A DNA stretch of 64,000 nucleotides from Myxococcaceae bacterium JPH2 (GTDB lineage: Bacteria > Myxococcota > Myxococcia > Myxococcales > Myxococcaceae): NCBI GenBank assembly GCA_016458225.1, contig JAEMGR010000005.1:893577-957576 (forward strand). Reading direction: 5' to 3'. Made by a program: the position numbers and the translations under genes. The stretch's first letter is position 1. The number at the start of each line of letters is the position of its first letter. Shown here one piece after another: positions 17,602-27,434 of the stretch. The notes under the pieces were generated by a model, which was not told the DNA's origin, did no database searches, and saw only the letters and a list, made by a program, of their open reading frames with translations.

Positions 17602-18366
17602 ATGAAGCGAGTCGAAGGCAAGGTCGCCCTGATTACTGGCGCGGCGGGCGGACTGGGCGCGGCGGCGGCGCGGCTGCTGGCGCGCGAGGGCGCTCGCGTG
17701 GTGGTGACGGACCGGCGCGAGGACGAGGGGCGACAGGTGGCCGAGTCACTGGGTGACTCGGGCCTCTTCGTGTCCCTGGACGTCACGCGCGAGGAGCAGT
17801 GGGAGCAGGCGATTGAGCAGACCCTGGCGCGCTTTGGCCGGCTGGACGTGCTGGTGAACAACGCCGGCATGGGCATCCCCAAGGACGTGGAGACGCTGTC
17901 CCTGGCCGAGTGGCGGCTGGTGCACGCGGTCAACCTGGACGGCACCTTCCTCGGGTGCAAGCACGGCATCCGCGCGATGCGGCGTCACGGCGAAGGTGGC
18001 TCCATCATCAACATCTCCTCCGTGGGCGGACTGGTGGGCATGGCGGGCGTGCCGGCGTACTCGTCCGCCAAGGGCGGCGTGCGGCTGTTGAGCAAGTCCG
18101 TGGCGCTGCACTGCGCGCAGAAGGGCTACGGCATCCGCGTCAATTCCATCCATCCCGGCTTCGTGGAGACCTCGATGGTGGAGGCGCTGGCCCAGGCCTC
18201 GGGCAAGCCCGTGGAGGCGCGCGCGCGCATGGTGCGCGGCATTCCCCTGGGCCGGCTGGGTGAACCGGATGACGTGGCCTACGCCATCGTCTACCTCGCC
18301 TCGGACGAGTCGAAGATGGTGACGGGCTCGGAGATGGTCATCGACGGCGGGGCCACCGCGCAGTAG
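17602..18366 (+). CDS. SDR family oxidoreductase
   Basis: A classical short-chain dehydrogenase of 254 residues. The cofactor motif TGAAGGLG is near the N-terminus, NNAG follows, and the catalytic triad is Ser140, Tyr153 and Lys157 (PAYSSAKGG). An acidic Asp after beta-2 (VVVTDRRED) favours NAD(H) over NADP(H). The end, [15 protein letters not shown], is typical of 3-oxoacyl reductase or hydroxysteroid/cyclohexanol dehydrogenase-like enzymes; substrate is unknown. The ATG at 17602 has AAGGA about ten bases upstream. It follows the enoyl reductase-like gene closely, suggesting a shared acyl or alicyclic pathway. Confidence 0.9.
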   Translation: MKRVEGKVALITGAAGGLGAAAARLLAREGARVVVTDRREDEGRQVAESLGDSGLFVSLDVTREEQWEQAIEQTLARFGRLDVLVNNAGMGIPKDVETLSLAEWRLVHAVNLDGTFLGCKHGIRAMRRHGEGGSIINISSVGGLVGMAGVPAYSSAKGGVRLLSKSVALHCAQKGYGIRVNSIHPGFVETSMVEALAQASGKPVEARARMVRGIPLGRLGEPDDVAYAIVYLASDESKMVTGSEMVIDGGATAQ

Positions 18367-18372
18367 CGGGGG

Positions 18373-20976
18373 TCACTCCCAGGGCGCCATCAGCAGTTCG
18401 ACCATGCGCGCGGCCAGGTCCTTGCGGTGCGTGACGAGCTGTCCCCAGGCCTGGGCGTGCTGCGCCCAGGCCTGAGGCTCCAGCCCCGCGGCCTGGAGCA
18501 CCCGCAGCGCATCCGGGTTCATCCCCAGCGCCTTGAGGACGCGCACGTAGTGCCACACCGTGGGCATGGGCGTGCCGGGGAAGTGAGCCTCCGCGTCCAG
18601 CGACTTGCCCTCTATCTGGGGCCGCAGGCGCGCGAGGATTCCGGCGTCGTCACCCGCGTCCGGGCCGCGTGTTGGAGTCGGGGGGTCGAACTGAAGGCCC
18701 GGGGTCTCCTCTCCGCTTCGCATGGCCGCCATCCGCCGCTCCCACTCCTGGCGCGCGGACACCATCTCTCCCACCAATCGCTGACGCGCGGCCCGCGACT
18801 GTTGCTCCAATTCCTGACGTCGGGCCTCCGCCTGCCGCTCGTGGTCGCGGAGCCGCGACTCGGACACGCGCCGCATCAACTCCTCTTCCTCGCGACGGGA
18901 CGCCTCCGCGAGGCGACGCTCCTCGTACTCGGCCATCCACTGGAGCCGAGGCCGCGTCTCCTCCGCGAAGTCACTGACAAAGCCAGACTCTTCCGGAGGC
19001 ACGGGCGTCGCGAGCACCCGCTCCGCGAAGCGGGGGAACCAGGCGCGAAGTCGCCGCGCCTCGGGCAACAGCACGCCATCCAGTTCCTCCGCGCCCAGCG
19101 CATTGCCCAACGCGCACGCGGCGGTGAACACCGCCAGCGCGGCCGTGCGCGGACGCCGAGCGATGGCCCCCTCCGCCGCGGGCCACACCTCCGCGAGCCG
19201 GCGCGGCAGGTCCGCGGCCGGAGTGTCCTCCACCAGCAACGACACCTGTCGATTCAAGCCCATCGGATCCACCCGCCCCCACGCCCGGAAGCGAGCCACC
19301 GCATCGGGCTCCTCGGCCACCTGCCGCTCCCACAGCGAGTCCCGCCAGGGAGAGAAGGCCGCGAGCAATCGCTCGCGCTCCTCCGGATGGGAGCGGAAGC
19401 GCGCCCACACGGTGTCGATGAACGCCTCGCGCCCGGTGCTCCCGCTCCATGCGCGCACCGCCTCATACAGCGGCGCCACCACGTCCTCCTGTCCCGGCCC
19501 CTCCCAGATGGCCACCCACAGCCGCGGGACTCGCTCCTGCCACCCGTCCACGACGCGATCCGCCCACGAGGGCAAGGACATCAGCGCCATCAGCAAGGGG
19601 CCCGCGCAGTCCTCATCGCGAGCCCAGACATTGAGCAGCCGCGCCTGCGCGGGCTCCGCGAGCAGGAGGAAGCGCCGGAAGCCAATGCCATCCATCGCCT
19701 TGGCGCGAGCCTCCAGCGCATCGTTCGACAGGGCCTCGGCGGCGCCCTCCACGAAGGCGCGCACGGCCTCCACGTCCGGCAGCGCGTGGCCATGCTCCTG
19801 TGGCGCGGTGCCCGCCCAGTCCACGAAGCGCAGGGCCGCTTCGCCCGGTAGCCCAGGCAGCACCGACAGGGCCCAATCCGCCCAGCGCGCCTGGGCGTCC
19901 GGCGGCAGCAACACCAACGGCTCGCGCTGCGCGAATGGCAGCAGCCGCTCCACCAGCCCGCCCGGCGTGCGCGCCGACACCGCCAGCACCGCCGCGAGCG
20001 CCTCCGGTGGCGTGGGCCTGGGCAGCTCGGCCAACACATCCTTGGCGGCCTGCGCGTCACCCGTCAGCGCCACCTCCGCGAAGAGCCACCGCGAGCCCAG
20101 CGCGGTCAGCCGCCGCCGCGCCTGGGACACCGTCTCCGGGTCGCTCGAGGTCAACCCCTCGCGCAGCCCCTCCGCGTCCTCCAGGCACAAGGCGCACTCG
20201 AAGCGCAGGTCCGCGTCCGCCGCGGCTCGCAGTCCCTCTCGGAGGCGATGGAGCACCGCGCCCGTGGGCTGCTCCTCGGTGGCGCGCACCCAGGCCACCG
20301 CCGCGCGCGCGCCCAACGTCGCGTGTTCGAGCAGCGCGAGCGACAGCACGCGGACGCGCTCGTACCCCGTGGAGGACATCCGCGCCCAAGGCCAGACCTT
20401 CCAGCGCGTCAGCGCCAGCATCGCCTCCAGGCCCGGGAGGCCATCCTGGTCCAACATGCCGCGCACCGTGGCGAGCACGTCCTGCGAGGGCTGCCCCTGG
20501 TGCACCAGCACGAGCGCCGCCAGCGAGCGCACGCCCGCGTCCGGGAAGTTGCGCCAGAGCAGCTCGGGCGTGTCCGGCCAGGGGCCCGGCGGGCCCAGGA
20601 CGTCATCGAGCACACCCATGTCCAGCGGCAACATCGCCGCCCAACCATCCTCCAGCGCCGCCGCGAAGCCGCGCTGGAGCAGCCTGGCCTCCAGCCGCTC
20701 CGCGACCTCCACCACGCGCCGGACCCGCGCCCACTGCGCCGCGTACCGGCGTCGCAGCTCCGCGCGAGGCTCCACGGCCAACGCCGCCACACGGTCCGCG
20801 AGCGCGAAGCGGTCCACCCCCGCGCGAAGCAGCTCGCGGGCCGCCCCATGATCCTCGGGAGGCACCGCGCCACAGAAGCAGTGCGGACAGGAGACGCCGG
20901 GAGCGATGAAGCGCACGCAGCCCGGGCAGCGGACGTCTTGACCTCGGTGGACTCCCAGGTCGAGCAGAGCGGACAT
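18373..20976 (-). CDS. Large unknown protein: zinc ribbon, helical repeats, coiled coil
   Basis: The 867-residue product is not recognised. It opens with a Cys-rich segment (Cys17, Cys20, Cys30, Cys33, Cys35; CPGC ... CPHCFC) that looks like a zinc ribbon. A long leucine/alanine-rich helical region of some 600 residues follows, of HEAT-repeat character. Residues about 672-755 form a charged Glu/Arg-rich coiled coil (EEEELMRRVSESRLRDHERQ). A conserved-looking C-terminal domain contains GTPMPTVWHYVRVLKALGMN. No signal peptide or membrane segment is seen, so it is probably cytoplasmic. The design suggests a scaffold, or an adaptor with a zinc-ribbon recruitment module. It converges on the SDR gene with a 6-bp gap, and the neighbours give no clear hint. 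Confidence 0.8.
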   Translation of the reverse strand: MSALLDLGVHRGQDVRCPGCVRFIAPGVSCPHCFCGAVPPEDHGAARELLRAGVDRFALADRVAALAVEPRAELRRRYAAQWARVRRVVEVAERLEARLLQRGFAAALEDGWAAMLPLDMGVLDDVLGPPGPWPDTPELLWRNFPDAGVRSLAALVLVHQGQPSQDVLATVRGMLDQDGLPGLEAMLALTRWKVWPWARMSSTGYERVRVLSLALLEHATLGARAAVAWVRATEEQPTGAVLHRLREGLRAAADADLRFECALCLEDAEGLREGLTSSDPETVSQARRRLTALGSRWLFAEVALTGDAQAAKDVLAELPRPTPPEALAAVLAVSARTPGGLVERLLPFAQREPLVLLPPDAQARWADWALSVLPGLPGEAALRFVDWAGTAPQEHGHALPDVEAVRAFVEGAAEALSNDALEARAKAMDGIGFRRFLLLAEPAQARLLNVWARDEDCAGPLLMALMSLPSWADRVVDGWQERVPRLWVAIWEGPGQEDVVAPLYEAVRAWSGSTGREAFIDTVWARFRSHPEERERLLAAFSPWRDSLWERQVAEEPDAVARFRAWGRVDPMGLNRQVSLLVEDTPAADLPRRLAEVWPAAEGAIARRPRTAALAVFTAACALGNALGAEELDGVLLPEARRLRAWFPRFAERVLATPVPPEESGFVSDFAEETRPRLQWMAEYEERRLAEASRREEEELMRRVSESRLRDHERQAEARRQELEQQSRAARQRLVGEMVSARQEWERRMAAMRSGEETPGLQFDPPTPTRGPDAGDDAGILARLRPQIEGKSLDAEAHFPGTPMPTVWHYVRVLKALGMNPDALRVLQAAGLEPQAWAQHAQAWGQLVTHRKDLAARMVELLMAPWE

Positions 20977-21035
20977 GTCCGCTGTCTACTCCCGGAAGCC
21001 AGGACTGAGGAGCCCCCCCGGCGTGGCGCGAGGCG

Positions 21036-23108
21036 TCAGCGCAGGAGCAGCCAGTCCACGCTCACGGGCTGGTCCGCCTCATTCGAGAGGTTGACCGTGA
21101 AGCCCGTGGTCGCCTTCTGGGTGACGAAGGGCGCGCCCGCCGCGTTCGCCGTGGCGATGATGCGATAGGCCGCGTCCAGCTCCGGCCGAGGGAACACCAC
21201 CGCCACGTCCACGCTCCCTGGCGGCACCAGCGCGGTGCCCGAGAAGTTGCTGGACGCCGTGTCCCCCGCCGACAGCCCCCGGACGTTGGTGGCCGAGCTG
21301 CCATCCTCCACCGACACCGCGCCCGGCGTCTGGGACCACGTGAGCGGGAGCTGCTTCCAGTTGCCCGGGGCCAGCACCTTGATGGGACGGATGACGGGAT
21401 TGGGCAGCCCATCCGTGGGCAGGCGGAACACCTCCGCGCGCGGCCCCGCGCGGCTGGGATTGAAGGTGCTGCCCGTAAAGACATACGCCCCCGAGCCCGG
21501 CCGGATGTCGATGAGGGGTGTGTCGGGGCTCGACAAGGCCTCGAACGTACAGTTGGTGGCGGAGAGGGACACCAAGTCCTGCGCATACACCAACCCGCGC
21601 CGCCGAGGATTGGAGAAGCCGAAGTCCTCGTCGGTGAGCACCACGAAGCGCATGTCCACGCTCATGGCCCCGCCCAGGCTCCCCACCAGGTAGAGGTTGT
21701 AGATGCCATTGCCGTTGTAGATGTTGTCGAGGATGACCGAGCACTCGGCCACGATGATGGGGAAGTTGGGGACCTTGGTGTCGATGTCTTGAAGCCGGGT
21801 GACGCCCGAGTTCTCCACGGAGATGCCGAACAACGTCCCCACGCCCCCGAAGATGGACACCCGCTGCACGCGGCTCAGATAGCAATTGTTGGTCAGCCGG
21901 ATGCCGTAGCGCGTGCTGAGGAAGATGACGTCCTCCACCAGCACGGAGACACACATCCTGGCGTAGATGCCATTGCCCTTGGCGATGCGCAGGTCGCTCA
22001 CCTCCACCCGCACCAGCCCGCCCTCATAGGCGCTGTTCATCACCGGCACGTAGCCTCGGGTGGAGGGGCCCACCTGGACCTGCATCAGCCCATCCGCCTG
22101 CCCGTCGAAGTTGAGCAGGGCCAGCGTGTCCGCGTCCGCGACGTGCTTGTGCGTGGGGATGGGGAAGGCCGCCGTGTGGCGCGCCACCCGGCTCACGTGC
22201 ACCGAGTCGAGGTAGCCATACGCCTGCTCCGTCTGCGGCGGCGCCTGCGGGAAGTAGTAGCTCGCCCCCCCGAGGATGACGTCCTCCCACGGCTCCTGGT
22301 TCATATTCCCCGTCGCGGGTGTGCACGCCATCAACTTCCCGTCGATGAAGACGCGCATCATCACGCCGTCATAGCTGGCCTCCAGGTGATACGTCCGGTC
22401 CACCTGGAGCGCGTAGTCCGCCGTGCGCGCCGTCAGGTATTGGCCTCCCACCGTGAGCTTGAATGACACACATCCGGGATGGAGGTTGTCGAAGTCACCA
22501 CAGCTCAGCACGAAGGCGCGGTGGGTGGGCGGCGCCCGCCCCAGGCACCCCCAGGACGAGATGATCATCTGCGCGTTGATGATTTTCTTGGGGCGGAAGA
22601 AGCACTGGACGGAGAACTGAGACAAGCCATCCAGGTCCAGCGAGGGCAGCTCGCGCAGGTTGAGCGAGTACGTCTCCCGCCGGCTGAACATATCCAGCGC
22701 CATTCCCGGCCCCAGCGCCAGGGGCGGCACCAGCGGAATGGTCGGCGCGACGCCATCACTGATGTAGATGGCGGGCCCGAGTCCGTCGTTGATGAGGGTG
22801 GTCAGGCTCTTGCCGTCCCCGTGCATCCGCAGGTAGCTGCGGCGCATGCGCAGGGGGCGGGTGATGCGGTAGCGCCCCGCGGGGAGGCGCACCGCCGCAT
22901 GGGCCTCTTCCGCCGCGGGCCCCGCGTTCTGCGCCGCATCCAGTGCCGCCTGGATGGCATTCGTGTCATCCGCGACGCCGTCCCCGACGGCGCCGTAATT
23001 CTTGACGTCGATATCCGAGCGAATGACCGTGCGGACATCCAACAGCGCGCTGCGAAGTGCATCGGGGTCCGTGGACAGCGGAGTGTTGTCTCGGATGAAG
23101 TTGGGCAA
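21036..23108 (-). CDS. Tailspike-like beta-helix protein with LamG domain
   Basis: The 690-residue protein starts at TTG (23108), behind an AGGAGG ribosome site; no ATG or GTG is available near it. Residues about 35-110 contain the pectate-lyase-3/tailspike N-terminal motif KNYGAVGDGVADDTNAIQAA. Residues about 145-320 look like a concanavalin/LamG sandwich (QFSVQCFFRPKK, DGVMMRVFIDGKLMA, YLDSVHVSRVARHT). A right-handed parallel beta-helix (VEDVIFLSTRYGIRLTNNCY and following) and a small C-terminal beta domain complete it. There is no signal peptide. Such proteins bind or cleave polysaccharide; catalytic residues cannot be named. It follows the chitinase gene on the same strand, 92 bp downstream in gene order reversed, so the two may act on the same kind of substrate. 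Confidence 0.8.
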   Translation of the reverse strand: MPNFIRDNTPLSTDPDALRSALLDVRTVIRSDIDVKNYGAVGDGVADDTNAIQAALDAAQNAGPAAEEAHAAVRLPAGRYRITRPLRMRRSYLRMHGDGKSLTTLINDGLGPAIYISDGVAPTIPLVPPLALGPGMALDMFSRRETYSLNLRELPSLDLDGLSQFSVQCFFRPKKIINAQMIISSWGCLGRAPPTHRAFVLSCGDFDNLHPGCVSFKLTVGGQYLTARTADYALQVDRTYHLEASYDGVMMRVFIDGKLMACTPATGNMNQEPWEDVILGGASYYFPQAPPQTEQAYGYLDSVHVSRVARHTAAFPIPTHKHVADADTLALLNFDGQADGLMQVQVGPSTRGYVPVMNSAYEGGLVRVEVSDLRIAKGNGIYARMCVSVLVEDVIFLSTRYGIRLTNNCYLSRVQRVSIFGGVGTLFGISVENSGVTRLQDIDTKVPNFPIIVAECSVILDNIYNGNGIYNLYLVGSLGGAMSVDMRFVVLTDEDFGFSNPRRRGLVYAQDLVSLSATNCTFEALSSPDTPLIDIRPGSGAYVFTGSTFNPSRAGPRAEVFRLPTDGLPNPVIRPIKVLAPGNWKQLPLTWSQTPGAVSVEDGSSATNVRGLSAGDTASSNFSGTALVPPGSVDVAVVFPRPELDAAYRIIATANAAGAPFVTQKATTGFTVNLSNEADQPVSVDWLLLR

Positions 23109-23200
23109 AGGGCCTCCTGAGCCGGTGAATTGGGACTCATAGGATTGTCATGACCCTCCGCCGATGCACTCGTTTGACACGAATTGCCTGAAACCCTGCG

Positions 23201-25831
23201 TCAGGGAAGAAATGCCCCCTTCACCGCGTCCAGCAGTGGATTGGCGCCGGTGGTGGGATTGATGCATCCCTGATTGAGCGTCCAGATGATGGTGCCTCCG
23301 TAACCCTGGGCGCGCGCGAAGGCGCCCTTGGCGGCGATGGCCTGGGGACTGTCATAGGTAATCCATCGCACCGTGCCGTCCTCCACCGGCGTGGTGAAGG
23401 TCAGGTAGCTGGCCTTGGCCGCATCGTCCCAGTGGTATGTGCCGGTGGGGGCAAAGCGGGAAATCTTCTCGTAGGTGAAGGAGTTGTCCCCGCCCACATA
23501 GTCGGACCAGTTGGTGAAGTTTTGATAGGGGCCGGTGATGTGTCTCCAGGCCAATCCATAGAAGGGGATGCCCATGCCCAGCTTCGCCTTGGGGATGCCA
23601 GCGCCGACCCAGGCCTCCAGGCTGGATTTGATGGAGGACGGATGGTTGCCGGCGTCACCCTGGAGCGCGGACGTGTACCAGGAGATCCACCCATCCCAGA
23701 CACCAATCATCTCGTAGGACATGACATTGAGCTGGTCCATGAGCGGAACGAGGTTCACGAACCAGGGGTCCGCGTCGCTCGGGAAGTTGGCGTTCACCCA
23801 GCCAATGGGGATGGTGAGCAACATGTTGGGGCGGGCCGCGCGCAGCGCCTGCACGAGCGCGAGCAGGTCCGGCTTGTCCGCCTCGTTGATGGGCTCCCAG
23901 TCGATGTCCAGGCCGTCATAGCCAAACGTGTCCATGGCGTTGAGCAGGTTCTGGACGAACTTGGCGCGGTTGGCGGCCTTGGCCGCGCCCACCCAGCCGT
24001 CATGCTCGCCCGAGCCACCAATCATGATGATGGCCTTGCGGCCCGCGGCGTGGGCGCGCGTGGACAGCGTGCGAGCAATCTGCTGGCCGTTGTCGTTGTC
24101 GAACTTCGTGTTCAGCGTGCCGTCGGGCTTGGGGGTGACGCGCCCGACGATGATGTGGGTGAGCGCGCTGAAGTCCACCTTCTCCGGCGGATACAGGTCC
24201 ACGTTCCAGCCCGTGTAATAGCCCGACACCCAGAGGTTGCCGCCCGGCGAGGACGGCGTGACGGTGACGGTGGCGGACGCGCTCTTGCTGGAGTCCGCTC
24301 GGCTGGTGGCGACCACGTGGTAGGTGCCCGCCGTCGCGGGCGCGGTGTACAAGCCCGCCGCGGTGACGGTGCCGCCCGCCGCGCCCTCCTGCACGGACCA
24401 CGTCACCGCCGTGTTGGTGCTGCCCGCCACCGTGGCGGTGAACTGGCCTGACTGGCCCGTCTGCAGCGAGAGGGTCTCGGGCGACACGGCCACGAACACC
24501 CCCTGCTTGCCCTCCACGCCCACCTCGTCGAAGTAGAGCGTGGGCAGCGTCTGGCCGCGCGTCTCCTGGAACTCGATGCCCGTGAGGGTCGCGTTCGCGG
24601 GCGCGAGCGAAGTCAGGGGAACGCGGCAGGACGTCCACGCGTTGGCGGGAATGGAACCTCCCCCGCACGTGGGGCCGAGCAGGACGCCGTCGGTCCAGGC
24701 ACCGTTCACCCGCGCGCGCACCCGCACGAGCGCGCCGCCGCCAGCAGCGCCGCCATTCACGCGCAACACGAGGGCCGTCTGGTTGAGCGTGGCCAGGCCC
24801 GGCTGGGAGAAGACGAGCGCCTGGGATGGCCCCAGCGTGACGGAGATGGAGTAGCGGCCCGCGGAGACGGGCTGCGGGTTGGTGAGGGAGTGCGGCGCCG
24901 TCGTGTCATCGCGCCACGGGCTCACCATGCTGTCGCGGTAGATCCACGTCATCGTCGTGTTGCCCGCGGGCACCGACGCGGAGACGACCTTGGAGCGCGT
25001 CCCCTCACCTGACGCATTCGAGGCGGAGAGGGCGTACCAGTACGTGAGGCCGGTGTAGACGGACGTGTCTCGGTAGGACGTCGTCGGAGCGGACACGGTG
25101 GCGATGCGCGTGAAGGGGCCCGCCGGACCCGAGGCGCGATACACGCCGTAGGCCGTGGCCCCCGAGACGGCGCTCCACGTGACGTTGATGGAGGTGCCCG
25201 AGACGGCGGCCGCGACCTGCGCGGGCGGCGCGGGCGCCACGAAGTTCAACTCGATGCTGTCCACGTACAGGGAGGGCAGCGCGCGGCCCTCGGACTCCAT
25301 CCACAGCAGACCGTCCAGCCGCGCGTCGTCCGCGCCCAGCACCGCCAGGGGCACGCGGCAGCGCGTCCAGGTGTCCGCCGGCACGACGCCCTGGTCACAG
25401 TACGCGCCCAGCTCCACCGGCACGGGCGACGCGGTCTTGGACGAGTACGCGCTCAGCGTCACCGGAGGACTGAATGTTCCGCCGCCGTGAATCTGGAACT
25501 GCAGGACGTTGCGCCCCACGGTGGAGATGCCCGCGCTGCGGAAGTAGAGCCCCGCGCGCGGACCGAACGTCACCGAGATGGAGCGGCTCCCGGACTGCAC
25601 CGGAGACAGCGCGCCCAGGTCATGCGTCGCCCAGGAGCGATCCGTCCACCCTGGCGCCAGCGAGTCGGCATAGATGACCAGGGGCACGCTCGCCAGGTCG
25701 GCCTGCTCCGGTCCGAAGCCCTCCGCCCCCACTTCCGATTCAGAACCGGGGCCCGTGGGGGCGATGAGTCCAGCCGCGACGACGAAGCAGAGACCGGACA
25801 CGACCGCGAAGAACACCCATTGTCTTCTCAT
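23201..25831 (-). CDS. Secreted multidomain GH18 chitinase
   Basis: This 876-residue protein has a signal peptide (MRRQWVFFAVVSGLCFVVAA). A jelly-roll-like module spans about residues 50-205, then a fibronectin-III domain to about 295. A second module that clearly repeats the first (SVTFGPRAG and SVTLGPSQA line up) runs to about 440, followed by a bacterial Ig-like domain to about 535 and a GH18 catalytic domain to the end. The catalytic DxxDxDxE motif is DGLDIDWE, with Glu646 the predicted acid. GH18 enzymes hydrolyse chitin or related beta-1,4-GlcNAc polymers by substrate-assisted catalysis. A short hairpin (CCCTG/CAGGG) overlaps the stop codon and may help terminate transcription. It is divergent from the esterase lipoprotein gene. 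Confidence 0.92.
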   Translation of the reverse strand: MRRQWVFFAVVSGLCFVVAAGLIAPTGPGSESEVGAEGFGPEQADLASVPLVIYADSLAPGWTDRSWATHDLGALSPVQSGSRSISVTFGPRAGLYFRSAGISTVGRNVLQFQIHGGGTFSPPVTLSAYSSKTASPVPVELGAYCDQGVVPADTWTRCRVPLAVLGADDARLDGLLWMESEGRALPSLYVDSIELNFVAPAPPAQVAAAVSGTSINVTWSAVSGATAYGVYRASGPAGPFTRIATVSAPTTSYRDTSVYTGLTYWYALSASNASGEGTRSKVVSASVPAGNTTMTWIYRDSMVSPWRDDTTAPHSLTNPQPVSAGRYSISVTLGPSQALVFSQPGLATLNQTALVLRVNGGAAGGGALVRVRARVNGAWTDGVLLGPTCGGGSIPANAWTSCRVPLTSLAPANATLTGIEFQETRGQTLPTLYFDEVGVEGKQGVFVAVSPETLSLQTGQSGQFTATVAGSTNTAVTWSVQEGAAGGTVTAAGLYTAPATAGTYHVVATSRADSSKSASATVTVTPSSPGGNLWVSGYYTGWNVDLYPPEKVDFSALTHIIVGRVTPKPDGTLNTKFDNDNGQQIARTLSTRAHAAGRKAIIMIGGSGEHDGWVGAAKAANRAKFVQNLLNAMDTFGYDGLDIDWEPINEADKPDLLALVQALRAARPNMLLTIPIGWVNANFPSDADPWFVNLVPLMDQLNVMSYEMIGVWDGWISWYTSALQGDAGNHPSSIKSSLEAWVGAGIPKAKLGMGIPFYGLAWRHITGPYQNFTNWSDYVGGDNSFTYEKISRFAPTGTYHWDDAAKASYLTFTTPVEDGTVRWITYDSPQAIAAKGAFARAQGYGGTIIWTLNQGCINPTTGANPLLDAVKGAFLP

Positions 25832-26138
25832 GGAACTCCAACACGCAGATGACAGGTCGCTGTGAGGAGGCTCCGCGACCTCACGCCCGCGAGGCTCCAG
25901 GTCACGAACCCCTCACACGCCGCGCCAGGAGGGGCGGCAGGGCAAAGTGATTGACGGGCCCCGCTCCCAACACCTGCCCCAAGGTCGCGGCGCCAGGCGC
26001 GCTGGTTCACACCCTTCTCGCGCCCACCTCCTACGTTCTGCCGCGCCCCGTCTCCCGCTTCACAACCCGCACGGACCGTGTTTTCCTTGATTCGCAGCAA
26101 GTCGCGACATAACCGACAACATGGAAGGAATTACAGAC
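25832..26138. other. Divergent promoter region, chitinase/esterase
   Basis: About 300 bp without a gene separate two secreted-hydrolase genes. GAGGCTCC is repeated directly at 25867-25874 and 25891-25898, each followed by a TCACG, close to the chitinase start. A weak TTGATT...CATAAC pair precedes the esterase. No sigma-54 motif is present. Confidence 0.4.
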
Positions 26139-27389
26139 ATGGTCCGACGACAGGTATGGGGAGCGCTGGCGCTGTTGGGTTTGGCAGGCTGTGGCGTGGA
26201 GCCAGAGGTGGCGCTGGGCGAGCAGCGGCAGGGGCTGGACACGCCCACCAACGTGGCGCTGAACAAGCCGGCGACGTCGTATTCGCAGTCGGACGCGAAC
26301 CACCCCGCCTCGCGCGCGGTGGACGGCAGCACGTCCACGGGCTGGGCGAGCGGCTACGCGAGCTATGCGGGTCAGTCGTTGAGCGTGGACCTCCAGGGCG
26401 CGTTCGACGTCAGCAGCATCCAATTGGTGTTGAGCTGGGGAGACTCGTCCACGCCGGCCAAGGCGTTTGAGGTCCAGGCCTGGAACGGCGGCTGCTGGCA
26501 GACGGTGCCGGGCACGGCGGTCACCAACAACACCTCGGTCAACGTGACGTTCACGCTCGCGTCGACGGTGCGCGCGGAGAAGCTGCGCTTCGTCTGCTTG
26601 GACACCGGTGGCAACTGCTGGCTGCGTGAGCTGCGCGCCATGGCGGTGCCGGCCACCGCGCCCGCTCCGGCGCTGAGCTGCCCCGCGGGACTCCAGACGG
26701 CGGTGCGCCACCCGGCCCACGCCTACGCGCTGTTCCTGCCCAAGGACTACAACCTGGACCGCACGCAGCGCTGGCCGCTCATCATCGCCCTGCACGGCGT
26801 GGGTGGGTACACGCTCAACACGACGGACCACACCCAGGTGTCCACGTCGCCGGAGGGCCTGGCCAAGCAGTTCCTCAACAGCAGCTTCCGCGACACCTTC
26901 CAGGGCATCGTCGTCTCGCCGAACTACCACAAGCCCGGTGGCACCGGGCAGGCGTGGTTCCAGGCCGCCAGCATCGCGGGCCTGCTGCAGAGCGCGAAGG
27001 AGGACTACCTGGTGGACCTGGACCGCGTCTACCTGACGGGCCTCAGCGGCGGCGGCAACTTCACCTGGGAGTTCGGCGCGGCCAACCCGGGCCTGTTCAG
27101 CGGGCTGGTGCCCATCGCCGCCACGAACACGCCGGCGAACATGACCAACCTCTGCAACCTGGCGAAGATGCCCATCTGGGCCTTCAACGGCGCGCTGGAC
27201 GGCTCCGCGGGGCCCGACACCTCCACCGCCGCCAAGACGAAGCTGGACACCCAGTGCGGCGTGGCCGCGAGCGCCATGCAGACCACCGCGATTCCCAACG
27301 CGGGCCACAGCGGCGCGACGTGGGACACGGCCTACGCCATGCCCTCGCTGTACACGTGGCTGTTCAACCAGCGCCTGAGCAACCGCTGA
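26139..27389 (+). CDS. Discoidin-domain esterase lipoprotein
   Basis: The 416-residue lipoprotein (lipobox LAGC, Cys18) combines an F5/8 type C (discoidin) carbohydrate-binding domain at about residues 35-180 (VALNKPATSYSQSDANHPAS) with an alpha/beta-hydrolase of the PHB-depolymerase/feruloyl-esterase type. The nucleophile motif is GLSGG with Ser303; Asp354 and His390 (NAGHSG) complete the probable triad. An upstream in-frame ATG at 26121 exists, but GGAAGGA sits exactly between it and the ATG at 26139, so the latter is chosen. The protein is probably anchored on the surface and deacylates polysaccharide or polyester. Divergent from the chitinase gene. Confidence 0.88.
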   Translation: MVRRQVWGALALLGLAGCGVEPEVALGEQRQGLDTPTNVALNKPATSYSQSDANHPASRAVDGSTSTGWASGYASYAGQSLSVDLQGAFDVSSIQLVLSWGDSSTPAKAFEVQAWNGGCWQTVPGTAVTNNTSVNVTFTLASTVRAEKLRFVCLDTGGNCWLRELRAMAVPATAPAPALSCPAGLQTAVRHPAHAYALFLPKDYNLDRTQRWPLIIALHGVGGYTLNTTDHTQVSTSPEGLAKQFLNSSFRDTFQGIVVSPNYHKPGGTGQAWFQAASIAGLLQSAKEDYLVDLDRVYLTGLSGGGNFTWEFGAANPGLFSGLVPIAATNTPANMTNLCNLAKMPIWAFNGALDGSAGPDTSTAAKTKLDTQCGVAASAMQTTAIPNAGHSGATWDTAYAMPSLYTWLFNQRLSNR

Positions 27390-27395
27390 CGTGAG

Positions 27396-27423
27396 GGCCG
27401 GCGGACTTCATGTGCCGCCGGCC
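27396..27423. terminator. Bidirectional hairpin between convergent genes
   Basis: GGCCGGCGG (27396-27404) pairs perfectly with CCGCCGGCC (27415-27423) around a 10-base loop. It lies between the esterase stop and the opposing NTF2-like gene stop. No long T-tract follows, which is usual for termination hairpins at this GC content. Confidence 0.6.
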
Positions 27424-27434
27424 GTCCCCTCGCA

